From: Bacteroidales bacterium
GTDB lineage: Bacteria > Bacteroidota > Bacteroidia > Bacteroidales > UBA932
Assembly (NCBI GenBank): GCA_017429765.1
Contig: JAFROJ010000053.1
Location: 1 to 57,790, forward strand
Direction: 5' to 3'
Length of the DNA: 57,790 nt
Part shown: piece after piece, positions 40,767 to 49,044 of the stretch
How the letters are laid out: each line of letters begins with the position of its first letter
How positions within the stretch are numbered: position 1 is the stretch's first letter
Translations under genes and position numbers: made by a program
The notes under the pieces: generated by a model
What the model saw: the letters and a program-made list of their open reading frames with translations, nothing else
Databases searched by the model: none
Told to the model about the DNA's origin: nothing

Positions 40767-41513
40767 ATGAGAGAGCGTATTTACAGAATAATTGAGCCGG
40801 ATCGTCGCGGGGACAAGGTAAGTCTCGCCTATGACATCCTGATGATTATCGCGATAACCGCCAGCATCATCCCTCTGATGTTCGTGGAATATAACGCCAC
40901 CTTCCGTTTTATCGAGACGGTGACTGTTCTGATATTCATCATCGATTATCTGCTACGTTGGATCACCGCCGACCATCAACTTCATAAAAAGGGATGGTCG
41001 TTTTTCCTGTATCCTTTCACGGGATGGGCGATTATCGACCTGCTGTCGATCCTGCCGGGGCTGAGCTTGATCGGGAGAGGCTTCAAGATATTCAGGCTCA
41101 CCCGGTTAATGAGGATTCTACGCCTCTTGAAGTTCATCCGTTATTCCTCCAGAATCAGGGTCTTGGGCCGAGTCATCATGAAAGAAAGAAGGGTCCTTCT
41201 CACGGTCTTGGGGATCGCCATTTTCTATGTGTTCATCACCGCGCTGATCATGTTCAACGCCGAGCCCCATATTAATCCCTACACCGGAGCGACAACCTTT
41301 GGGGATTTCTTCGACGCTCTCTATTGGGCCACGGTCACATTGACCACTGTAGGTTACGGCGACATGATTCCCGTGACGGACATCGGGCGCTTTGTCAGTA
41401 TGCTTTCCGCCCTGTTCGGGGTCGCCATCATCGCGCTCCCTTCCGGAGTGATCACGGCAAGATACCTCGACGAGTTGCGGAACATGAAGTCAAGTGGAAA
41501 TGACCAGGATTGA
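40767..41513 (+). CDS. Voltage-gated potassium channel
   Basis: 248 residues from ATG 40767. Six-helix Kv layout: S1-S3 in 20-90, a charged S4 (RGFKIFRLTRLMRILRLLKF) at about 110, S5, and the pore with selectivity filter TVGYGD near residue 194. There is no C-terminal RCK/NAD-binding domain, and the protein ends soon after S6 (ITARYLDELRNM). It is thus closer to KvAP-like channels than to Kch. It is probably cotranscribed with the acyltransferase gene 17 bases upstream. A minus-strand frame overlaps its last 24 bases. Confidence 0.92.
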   Translation: MRERIYRIIEPDRRGDKVSLAYDILMIIAITASIIPLMFVEYNATFRFIETVTVLIFIIDYLLRWITADHQLHKKGWSFFLYPFTGWAIIDLLSILPGLSLIGRGFKIFRLTRLMRILRLLKFIRYSSRIRVLGRVIMKERRVLLTVLGIAIFYVFITALIMFNAEPHINPYTGATTFGDFFDALYWATVTLTTVGYGDMIPVTDIGRFVSMLSALFGVAIIALPSGVITARYLDELRNMKSSGNDQD

Positions 41514-41807
41514 ATCCATCCTGGTTCGGTATTCATTCTTGACGGGACCTATAGCCTTCATGAGATAACCGTTGTGACCGACGGAGGCCAGTACACGCCT
41601 GCCCGGATATTCACGAAAGGGCAGAAGCGCCGGTCCAGGAGGAAGCAGTGGGCGCTGAAGAACGTCGGGGCCATTCTCACCCAAACCTTTCCCGGCGTTA
41701 AAGTCAACCACATTCAGGCATCCTTCGCCCGGATCGAAGGAAACCTGTGCCAGCGTCATTTGAGGGTATAGCGAAACGGCCAGCAATATGACATACAGTC
41801 TTCTCAT
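41490..41807 (-). CDS. Short putative exported protein, possibly a remnant
   Basis: 105 residues. The N-terminus (MRRLYVILLAVSLYPQMTLA) is a convincing signal peptide ending AQ. The rest is rich in Pro and Gly without repeat or domain, and the frame overlaps the K+ channel 3' end by 24 bases. It looks like the beginning of an exported protein whose remainder has been lost or frameshifted. I do not recognise a family. Confidence 0.35.
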   Translation of the reverse strand: MRRLYVILLAVSLYPQMTLAQVSFDPGEGCLNVVDFNAGKGLGENGPDVLQRPLLPPGPALLPFREYPGRRVLASVGHNGYLMKAIGPVKNEYRTRMDSILVIST

Positions 41808-41860
41808 GAAGATGGCGGTTTATTAAAACTAAGATAGAACAGATAGAACAGCACACACAG

Positions 41861-41892
41861 CTGTCATTCTGAACGAAGTGAAGAATCTTCTT
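41861..41892. repeat. Repeat family B, copy 4 (single arm)
   Basis: CTGTCATTCTGAACGAAGTG followed by AAGAATCTTCTT. Only one arm is present; the inverted partner is not seen nearby. Confidence 0.8.
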
Positions 41893-42123
41893 AGCCTCAT
41901 TCCCAAGCCCGGGCGGGAGCGATTTCCTGTGCTTATAATCAGCGTGTTACATTATTTACAAGCTAAAACACAAGCTATTTATTAGGCATTGTTGTCGAAA
42001 TTCAATAGATGTTTTGGGTAAATTTTTCAAAAACTAAAACCGGACGCTTTTCCAAAGTAATCCCACAAGCGCACCTTTGGGACCAAGTCAGAACCGAGTA
42101 AAGATTCAATAAGAATAAACAGA

Positions 42124-42155
42124 TTTGTTTAATTTATTTTGATTATATATCTTTG
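42124..42155 (+). promoter_or_regulatory. Promoter of the AbiE-type toxin-antitoxin pair
   Basis: TTTG at 42124-42127, 20 bases, TATCTTTG at 42148-42155: a full consensus match. Transcription should start near 42162, so only a few bases precede the ATG at 42170. Confidence 0.75.
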
Positions 42156-42169
42156 CGGTGATGCAAAGT

Positions 42170-42736
42170 ATGAGCAACATATCAGTACCTAGCGTGGGTG
42201 AAGTGATCCGAGGGCGAATAGCCGAACTTGGGATCAGCCAGACAGAACTGGCTGCCCGGGTCGGCGAACACTTTCAGACCATTTCCGCCATCATTAACGG
42301 AAAGCGAGAAGCAACCATTTCACTTTCTGTCCGGATTGATGAGGCGTTGGATCTCCCCCTTGGGACAATCGCTTTGGCACAAACTAGATATCTGGTTTCG
42401 AAAGAAATCAGTGAAAAACAAACGGAGAGCATGAAAGAGAAACGGCATATTATCTTGGAGAAGATCAAGGCCAATGGTGGCTTTTGGTCTTACCAGGGTA
42501 TTCCAGAAAGTCTGGACGATGATGCTGTTATCGAAGCTGCTCTAGTTCATCTTGATCTGGAAGACCTCCCGCTTTTGTTTGGAATATGGAGTAAAGCCCA
42601 CATCAAGCGGGTCTGGAAAGAGCGTTTGGTCAGCCAAGGCAAGCGGATGAATGTCTTGAATTACATACTTGCAGTGAAACTGTTCGGAATCAACAACCCT
42701 GATAAATACATCTCTAGATATGCCCACGCTTATTGA
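42170..42736 (+). CDS. XRE/HigA-like antitoxin with DUF6922 C-terminus
   Basis: 188 residues from ATG 42170; ATG 42161 is possible but would be at the transcript edge. The N-terminal helix-turn-helix (SVGEVIRGRIAELGISQTEL, then AARVGEHFQTISAIINGKRE) is HigA-like. The C-terminal part (ILEKIKANGGFWSYQGIPES ... YILAVKLFGINNPDKYI) fits DUF6922, which partners nucleotidyltransferase toxins in Bacteroidetes. The toxin gene starts 17 bases before its stop. Antitoxin and autorepressor roles are inferred from architecture. Confidence 0.85.
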   Translation: MSNISVPSVGEVIRGRIAELGISQTELAARVGEHFQTISAIINGKREATISLSVRIDEALDLPLGTIALAQTRYLVSKEISEKQTESMKEKRHIILEKIKANGGFWSYQGIPESLDDDAVIEAALVHLDLEDLPLLFGIWSKAHIKRVWKERLVSQGKRMNVLNYILAVKLFGINNPDKYISRYAHAY

Positions 42737-43424
42737 CCTTCCTGAGATAATAGCAGCAGGACTGACAGAATCAACGAAAGAGGTATTCGCTGATGTTTCT
42801 CAATTGGACTGTATTAAGGATCTCTTCCTCTGTGGAGGGACAGGACAGTCCATTCAAATGAATCATCGCTTGAGTGAAGACTTGGATTTTGAGTTGATTG
42901 GCCTCCGGAAAGAGCGTCCACAACTCGATTTCGTAGCAATCCTCAGCGAACTGAAAGCCAAGTTCCCTGACGCCAGGGAAGAAATCCTGGGAGAAGATCA
43001 CCTTCAAGTATTCATTAACGAAGGTAAAGTCAAGCTGTCGTTTTTCCGTCCAGAAAACCCCGTCAAATCGATGAGTGTTGGACTTCAGTTCAACAACTTG
43101 AAGGCTCCCGTTTTACAAGAGTTGTTGGGGATGAAAGTGTTTGCCCTCTGCGTCAGGACAGTATTCCGGGACTACTATGATATTTACTGCCTGCTCGAGG
43201 GTGGATGCAAACTTGAAGAAGCCATCAGTTACGCCAGTTACCTATCCCGTCATAAGATTCGTTCCAAGGTAATGTACTCGCGCCTCCTTTCACCGCAATT
43301 GTTCCGGAGAGATAAGGAGTTTGATAGGATGTTTCCTAAATACGACGTTTCTGCCGAAGAGATTCGTGACAGGGTTAAAGTCGCTATCGAGGCCGAGAAT
43401 CTTAAGGGCAAGACTAAGGTATAG
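42720..43424 (+). CDS. AbiEii-type nucleotidyltransferase toxin
   Basis: 234 residues. The nucleotidyltransferase motif is CGGTGQS at 38-44 followed by the S52-E-D-L-D56 pair of catalytic acids. KVKLSFF and LLGMKVFALCVRTVFRDYYD match the AbiEii/AbiGii toxin family, which can modify tRNA or other RNAs and stop growth. It forms a unit with the preceding antitoxin (17-base overlap). AbiE systems act in abortive phage defence or in element maintenance. Directly after it lies a broken relaxase, so the pair may have arrived on a mobilizable element. Confidence 0.88.
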   Translation: MPTLIDLPEIIAAGLTESTKEVFADVSQLDCIKDLFLCGGTGQSIQMNHRLSEDLDFELIGLRKERPQLDFVAILSELKAKFPDAREEILGEDHLQVFINEGKVKLSFFRPENPVKSMSVGLQFNNLKAPVLQELLGMKVFALCVRTVFRDYYDIYCLLEGGCKLEEAISYASYLSRHKIRSKVMYSRLLSPQLFRRDKEFDRMFPKYDVSAEEIRDRVKVAIEAENLKGKTKV

Positions 43425-44236
43425 ACAGTACTTTATCCGGCATCCTTCACCTCCATCTCGACTGCAACCGAGTCGATATGGATAACTGCCTGAACAGCGA
43501 CCACCTGATCGGCATCCGCGCAAAGACGGCCGCCGAAGAGGTCAACCGCCTGCGCGGCTGGAAACGCACGGAAGAGAGGTTCGAAGAGAACAAGGCTCGC
43601 ATCAAAAAGGATTGTCTCGCGGTTCTGTCAGGAATGTCGGCCTTCTCCTGGGAGAAATATACCGCTGCGCTGGAAGCCAAAGGATACAAGGTCAAGCTGA
43701 AGATGGACGCTTCGGTAATGGTCCGTGGATACTCGATCCAAAGCGGCAACTCTGTCTATAAGTCCTCTGTTATCGGTCGCGAATTGACGCCCTCCCGGAT
43801 CCAGGAGACTTGGGAGAAGATGCGTCCGGAGAACAGATACGGACAGATGACCCCGGCGGAGCGCGTCGCATTTGCGCTATCCGAAGAAGGGAAGAATTAC
43901 CTTTTCCCCTGGGGTTTCACTATAGATGGGAAACGCTATGAGAAGATGGTTCCCGGAAGAGTTGCTCGGGTCTTCGATGAAGAGAGCAGATTGACAGAGC
44001 AATCCTATTCGCGGGAGGAGTGTAGCAGCATCTTTCGGACCGCCTTTCTTCTCTTCGCCGGTTATGTCGATGCCGCCACTACCTTCGCACAAAACTGCGG
44101 AGGCGGCGGATCCGCCCCCGACCAGAACTGGGGCCGCGACAAAAACGAGGACGACATCCTCTGGGCCCGCCGTTGCTTCCGCAAGGCGCGGGAGATGGTC
44201 ACTACTCCGGTGATAAGGCGGGGGATGAGGAGATGA
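43424..44236 (+). pseudogene. 5'-truncated MobB-type relaxase
   Basis: From ATG 43478 the frame gives 252 residues, but relaxase-like sequence already begins before it: GILHLHLDCNRVD is encoded just upstream, up to the toxin stop. The core of a relaxase catalytic domain (Tyr motif and first part of the His cluster) is missing. The remaining part has AKTAAEEVNRLRGW, then a helical C-terminus with FSWEKYTAALEAKGYKVKLK and RGYSIQSGNSVYKSSVIG, as in Bacteroides mobilization proteins. It cannot nick DNA as it stands. It is evidence that a mobilizable element once occupied this site. Confidence 0.7.
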
Positions 44237-44335
44237 AGCTATTTCCCTTCATTTGTGCTCGATAATGTTCCCTCCTCTTATATAACATACTGCTGTTCAC
44301 CTATATTATTGACGGTATTATTAGGAGAAAAAGAG

Positions 44336-44343
44336 TATCTTTG
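44336..44343 (+). promoter_or_regulatory. -7 box of the PIN/type I restriction locus
   Basis: TATCTTTG, an exact consensus match, ends 18 bases before the ATG at 44362. The same octamer precedes three other accessory genes in this region. The best -33 match (ATTG at 44308-44311) is four bases further than usual. Confidence 0.6.
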
Positions 44344-44361
44344 TGTATACAATATACTGTT

Positions 44362-46353
44362 ATGAAGAGTTTTCTAAAATCTTTCTATCTAAAGCAGGAT
44401 GGCGAGATGCAAACGCTCACTCGCAATGCCACCGCGGGCTTATTGCAGAAACTGGTTTATTTGAATAATGGGAGGATTAAGTTATTGCCATTATATGAGG
44501 AGTATAAAAAACAACTTGGCGCAGAATCTCTTGATTTCGAAGAGATAAAGGCTCTTCTGGATGAGATGGTAGATAAGAAGCTTATTCATCGCCATGACGA
44601 AAGCTTCTATCTGTCTACAAGTCGTATTCAAACTATTGACAAAACAAGAGAAGAGAGTCGCAAAAGAAAAGAGAGAGTAGTAGAAAACTACTTCTCTCAA
44701 CTGTACTCTAACACTCACGAGATATTAAATTGGCTTGATGATGTCCTTATTCGTTTCTTTGAAGGCTATTCTTCAGAATGGATTTCTGACCTTTATTACA
44801 AAAAAAACTATATAAGCCAAAGCAAAGAATCCTTACTAAATATGGTGAGGCAACGAACTTTAAAATGTAAAGATATTGATCATAGAGATCGAGGTCTTTT
44901 GCCTGAGAGGTTCGTTGATATGCTTCTAGCCTCTAACGACAGCGATGTAAACCAGTTGCTATGGGAATATGGCACCACGGCTTTTTCAGCTAAATTAATT
45001 ACTTCTAACCATGGAGCTAATCCTGTGGCACTGGACACTTTCAAGGATAGCGTTTGTTTATTGGACACTAATGTTTTAATGAATATTGGCCTTGAAGAAA
45101 GTAACTATTATAAAACATTATCATCGCTAGAAACAGTCTTTGATCGGCTTGGTATTAGTGTTAAGATTTTGCCTATTACGAGAGACGAGTATCTATATAC
45201 CATTCAAAATGTCAAGAATGATATTATAAAGCTAATATCAAGAGGATATAGCGATGAAGTACTTATAGCTTCTGGGGATCAGTACATACGAACAGCTATT
45301 CAGCGGAAATGCGAAACAGAGGAAGATTACGAGCGTTTTTTTGAGGACCTCTTAAAAGTGCCAGAGTGCTTTCATGAGAAATTGAGTATTACGTTGGAAG
45401 ATGACCCGGTTGTAATAGATTGCGTTGAGAAGTCTCTTTGCGATGAACAAAAAGTAGCCTATCTTGACAATTTGCATGGAATGATGCATAATGATAGAAA
45501 GAAGGCACAGCATTCTTTACAACACGATGTAGGACTTATTGCTGGTGCAGAACAGATGAGGTTGGGGAAAAAAGCTTTTATTCTATCGCAAGACAGTACA
45601 ATAGCTGCATATTCGAAACGCAAACCATTGGAACAAGGGCTAACTCTTTCTCTCCAACTAGAAACACTAATTAACGTATTGGCTCTAGATAATGGCGGTG
45701 TAGAGGTTGATCCTCAGAATTATATCCCGTTGTTTGCTCAGATGATTCGTCAAGGCTTAGAACCAGATTCTAAGTCATTCCAGCCTCAGGATTTAACAAG
45801 AATGAGTGAGATGGAACAAGAGATTTCGAGGTTGCCGGATTCGGATATTATTAAACTTGCTTCTAGTATCGCAGCAAAACGACAACAAGGAGAAAGCGAG
45901 GAGGCTATTAATTTAGCATTTAGGCGAGAACTTCAAGATGTTAAGCGAAGTATTGTGGACGATCTTGAAGAGACAAAGCGTAATGTGGATAAAGAGAAGC
46001 AAGAAAAAGAGCGGTTGAAAGGTCGGACGGAAAAAACTGAACGCGGATTGGAAATAGAGGTCAGAAGGAGAGTGAAAAAAGAAGTTAATAGTCATCTCTT
46101 ATATAGGGTCTTAACTCTTGTGTTTTTTGCCGGAATTATTCCCGGAATCTTTATCATACTGAACTTTATTAAGAATTGGGCGGTCCTCGATGAAACATGG
46201 AAAAATATACTAATGTCAGTGGGAGTTGAATTGATAGTTTTATCAATAACCTCTATCTTTATTAAGCCCTGTCAACTTATCAAAGATTATAAAAGAAGAT
46301 CACAAGAGATTGAAGAAAGGGTAAAAAAGGAGTTGTCGAAGTATGAATTATAG
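44362..46353 (+). CDS. Membrane-anchored PIN-domain protein of the restriction locus
   Basis: 663 residues from ATG 44362, 18 bases after a -7 box. Residues 1-90 look like a winged-helix domain. A PIN nuclease-like domain spans about 228-430: LLDTNVLMN at 233, TRDEYLY near 273, HDVGLIAGAEQ near 388 and LSQDST near 413 supply the expected acidic residues. A Glu/Lys-rich coiled coil at about 480-575 leads to two transmembrane helices (about 580-603 and 615-634) and a basic tail. PIN domains cleave RNA. The combination with a coiled coil and membrane anchor, directly before hsdM, is not one I know. The gene is AT-rich compared with hsdM. Confidence 0.75.
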   Translation: MKSFLKSFYLKQDGEMQTLTRNATAGLLQKLVYLNNGRIKLLPLYEEYKKQLGAESLDFEEIKALLDEMVDKKLIHRHDESFYLSTSRIQTIDKTREESRKRKERVVENYFSQLYSNTHEILNWLDDVLIRFFEGYSSEWISDLYYKKNYISQSKESLLNMVRQRTLKCKDIDHRDRGLLPERFVDMLLASNDSDVNQLLWEYGTTAFSAKLITSNHGANPVALDTFKDSVCLLDTNVLMNIGLEESNYYKTLSSLETVFDRLGISVKILPITRDEYLYTIQNVKNDIIKLISRGYSDEVLIASGDQYIRTAIQRKCETEEDYERFFEDLLKVPECFHEKLSITLEDDPVVIDCVEKSLCDEQKVAYLDNLHGMMHNDRKKAQHSLQHDVGLIAGAEQMRLGKKAFILSQDSTIAAYSKRKPLEQGLTLSLQLETLINVLALDNGGVEVDPQNYIPLFAQMIRQGLEPDSKSFQPQDLTRMSEMEQEISRLPDSDIIKLASSIAAKRQQGESEEAINLAFRRELQDVKRSIVDDLEETKRNVDKEKQEKERLKGRTEKTERGLEIEVRRRVKKEVNSHLLYRVLTLVFFAGIIPGIFIILNFIKNWAVLDETWKNILMSVGVELIVLSITSIFIKPCQLIKDYKRRSQEIEERVKKELSKYEL

Positions 46354-46364
46354 TGTTTGAACTT

Positions 46365-47930
46365 ATGGCCAAAAAACAACTCAAGACCAAGTCTATGGAG
46401 GAATCACTTTGGGAATCCTGCAACAAAATGCGCGGCTCCATCGAGCCCTCCGAATACAAGCACGTCGTCCTCAGCCTCATCTTCCTGAAGTACGCTTCCG
46501 ACCATTTCGAGAAGCGTCGGCAGGAGATTATTGCCGACGGCATGGAGGACTTCGTGGATATGGTCGAATTCTACGAGGCCAAGAACGTCTTCTATCTCCC
46601 TCCGGAGAGCCGCTGGTCGTTCATTATGGAGAACGCCAAGCAGAACGACATTGCCATCAAGATTGACAAGGCCCTCTCCGAGGTGGAACGCCAGAACAAA
46701 TCCCTCAAGGGAGCGCTCCCGAACAACTACTACTCCAACCTGGGCCTCGACATTACCAAGCTGGCTTCGCTCCTGGACGAGATCAACAAGATTGACACAC
46801 TCAAGGACGAAGAGAACGACCTCATCGGCCGAGTCTATGAATACTTCCTCTCTAAATTTGCTATTGCAGAAGGCAAGGGCAAGGGAGAATTCTATACCCC
46901 GAAGAGCATAGTCAACCTGATTGCCGAGATGATTCAGCCCTACGAAGGCAAAATATACGACCCCTGCTGCGGTTCCGGTGGTATGTTCGTCCAGAGTCTC
47001 AAGTTCGTCCAGAGCCACCACGGCAACAAGAAGAATGTTTCCGTCTATGGTCAGGAGTACACCAAGACCACTTACAAGTTAGCTAAGATGAACCTTGCCA
47101 TCCGTGGCATCTCTGCCAACCTGGGCGCTCAGGAAGCCGATACTTTCCACAACGACCAGCATAAGGGCCTCAAGGCTGATTTCATCATGGCCAATCCGCC
47201 CTTCAACCAGAAAGACTGGCGTGAGGAAAGCCAGCTGCGTAACGACCCTCGATGGGCCGGTTATGAGATTCCTCCGACCTCCAACGCCAACTATGCCTGG
47301 ATTCTGAATATGGTATCTAAGCTTTCCCAGAACGGCGTGGCCGGCTTCATCCTTGCCAACGGTGCCTTGAGCGCCGATGGTACCGAACTGGCTATCCGTC
47401 GAAAGCTCATCGAGGACAAACTGGTGGAAGCCATTGTCATTCTGCCCAGGAACCTCTTCTATAGCACCGATATTAGCGTGACTCTTTGGATTATCAATCA
47501 CAATAAGAAAGCCCACGTCGAGGTTAAGAATGGTGAAGAAATCCATTATCGCGACCGAGAGAATGAGATTTTGTTTATAGATCTCCGCCAATGGGGTGAA
47601 CCCTTCGAGAAAAAGTTCGTTCAACTCTCGGCAACGAATATTGCGGATGTTGCTAATGTCTATCACGAATGGCAGACTGAAGGTCACGACACATCAGTGA
47701 AAGGTGTTCCTGAATTCTGGCACTCTGCTGATTTGGAGGAAGTAGCAGCTAAGGGTTACTCATTAGTTCCTAGTAAATATGTTGAATTCGTCAACCGTGA
47801 TGAAGGTGTCGATTTTGACAGTAAAATGTCTGTTCTCCAGAAGGAAATGAAGTCAATTCTTTCCGACGAAGAAACTTCAAGGTGTGCTGTTAAGGCTCTG
47901 TTCAAGGAATTAGGATTCTCTCTTGATTAA
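46365..47930 (+). CDS. hsdM: Type I restriction DNA methyltransferase subunit HsdM
   Basis: 521 residues from ATG 46365; a GTG at 46353 overlapping the previous stop would add four. The N-terminal helical domain (SLWESCNKMRGSIEPSEYKH) is followed by the N6-adenine methyltransferase core: YTPKSIV, DPCCGSGG at 199-206 and NPPF at 277. It methylates adenine in the target set by HsdS, protecting host DNA. The upstream PIN gene ends 11 bases before. Codon use is GC-rich, unlike the flanking AT-rich genes. Confidence 0.96.
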   Translation: MAKKQLKTKSMEESLWESCNKMRGSIEPSEYKHVVLSLIFLKYASDHFEKRRQEIIADGMEDFVDMVEFYEAKNVFYLPPESRWSFIMENAKQNDIAIKIDKALSEVERQNKSLKGALPNNYYSNLGLDITKLASLLDEINKIDTLKDEENDLIGRVYEYFLSKFAIAEGKGKGEFYTPKSIVNLIAEMIQPYEGKIYDPCCGSGGMFVQSLKFVQSHHGNKKNVSVYGQEYTKTTYKLAKMNLAIRGISANLGAQEADTFHNDQHKGLKADFIMANPPFNQKDWREESQLRNDPRWAGYEIPPTSNANYAWILNMVSKLSQNGVAGFILANGALSADGTELAIRRKLIEDKLVEAIVILPRNLFYSTDISVTLWIINHNKKAHVEVKNGEEIHYRDRENEILFIDLRQWGEPFEKKFVQLSATNIADVANVYHEWQTEGHDTSVKGVPEFWHSADLEEVAAKGYSLVPSKYVEFVNRDEGVDFDSKMSVLQKEMKSILSDEETSRCAVKALFKELGFSLD

Positions 47931-47940
47931 ACACCAGACA

Positions 47941-49041
47941 ATGAACAGAGAACACTATCACAGATTAGGTGATTACATTCAGCTAGTGGATGTTCGTAAT
48001 CGAGAACTTACGATATCGAATTTGCTGGGGGTAAGCATTGCTAAGACGTTCATTCCTTCCATAGCCAATACAATCGGAACGGATATGTCCACGTATAAAA
48101 TCGTGGAGCCATACCAGTTTGCATACGGCCCGGTTACGTCACGTAACGGCGACAAGATTACTTTTGCCCTTTATAAAGGAGAGGAGAAGTGCATTGTATC
48201 TTCGGCATACATAACTTTTGAGATTATCGATAAAGAGAAGCTCGACCCTGATTATTTAATGATGTGGGCATTGCGCCCCGAATTCGATCGCTATGCTCGT
48301 TTTATGTCGAATGGAAGCGCACGTGAGATCTTCTCCTGGGATGATATGTGTGATGTTTATCTCCCTGTCCCTAAAATAGACGTACAGCGTCGCGTTGTTG
48401 CCGAGTATCAAGCAGTCGAGTCACGTATTGCCACCAATGAGCGCCTTATTGAGAAGCTGGAAGATATTACTCAAACAATTTACAAAAAGATGTTTGTCGA
48501 TGATATCGACCTGGAGTATCTACCTGACACTTGGCGTCTCTTGCCTATTGATGAGGTCCTATCATGTAAGTATGGAAAAGGGCTTTCTACAGAGAATGTA
48601 ACAGACCATGGTGTTTACCCAGTGTACGGGGCGAAAGGCGTCATCGGCTATTATTCGCAAAAAAATGTCGAAGATTATGTAACTCTTATAACGAGTAGAG
48701 GTAGCGGTAGTGGGGTTGTTGACAGGACTCATCATAAAGAGTCTTTTGTTACGAACAATTCTTTTACCGTAGTTGCAAATGATGGCTATTCTTATATGGC
48801 ATTACCTTTTGTGTTCAGTTTGTGTAAAAGTATTGATTTCGTATCGATTTGCACCGGTTCTGCTCAGCCCCAATTAACAAATGATTCAATTAGTTTGTTA
48901 AAAGTATTGGTCCCTCCCAAAGAACTGGTCGAGTTTTTTTGTTCTAAGACACAGCCGCTCTTCGATATGATTGAAACGCTGATTCGTGAGAATGAGTGTG
49001 AGTGTTCTCTTAAGGAATTATTGCTTTCAAAAATGTCATAA
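47941..49041 (+). CDS. hsdS: Type I restriction specificity subunit HsdS
   Basis: 366 residues from ATG 47941, 10 bases after hsdM. Two target-recognition domains are seen: TRD1 from about 10 to 150 (SAYITFEI, then SWDDMCDVYLPVP), the first spacer helix (VESRIATNERLIEKLEDITQ), TRD2 from about 195 (YGAKGVIGYYSQ, TSRGSGSG), and a final helix. It decides the bipartite DNA target. It is a full-length single copy, so no phase-variable partner gene is visible. It is notably AT-rich relative to hsdM and hsdR, as expected for a subunit that is exchanged separately. Confidence 0.94.
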   Translation: MNREHYHRLGDYIQLVDVRNRELTISNLLGVSIAKTFIPSIANTIGTDMSTYKIVEPYQFAYGPVTSRNGDKITFALYKGEEKCIVSSAYITFEIIDKEKLDPDYLMMWALRPEFDRYARFMSNGSAREIFSWDDMCDVYLPVPKIDVQRRVVAEYQAVESRIATNERLIEKLEDITQTIYKKMFVDDIDLEYLPDTWRLLPIDEVLSCKYGKGLSTENVTDHGVYPVYGAKGVIGYYSQKNVEDYVTLITSRGSGSGVVDRTHHKESFVTNNSFTVVANDGYSYMALPFVFSLCKSIDFVSICTGSAQPQLTNDSISLLKVLVPPKELVEFFCSKTQPLFDMIETLIRENECECSLKELLLSKMS

Positions 49042-49044
49042 AAA

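Larger units (their letters stand above)
41808..42169. other. Boundary spacer between core and accessory region
   Basis: No gene is seen in these 362 bases. It holds a family B repeat arm (41861-41892), a GC-rich CCCGGGCGGG at 41908-41917 that recurs at 55046-55055, then AT-rich DNA and the promoter of the toxin-antitoxin pair. Base composition shifts here from GC-rich core to a mosaic. Confidence 0.6.

Noticed and set aside
47941-49041. Phase-variable hsdS by inversion
   Set aside because: Only one full-length hsdS is present, with no partial second copy or inverted repeats near it; the integrase 6 kb away belongs to the neighbouring element.
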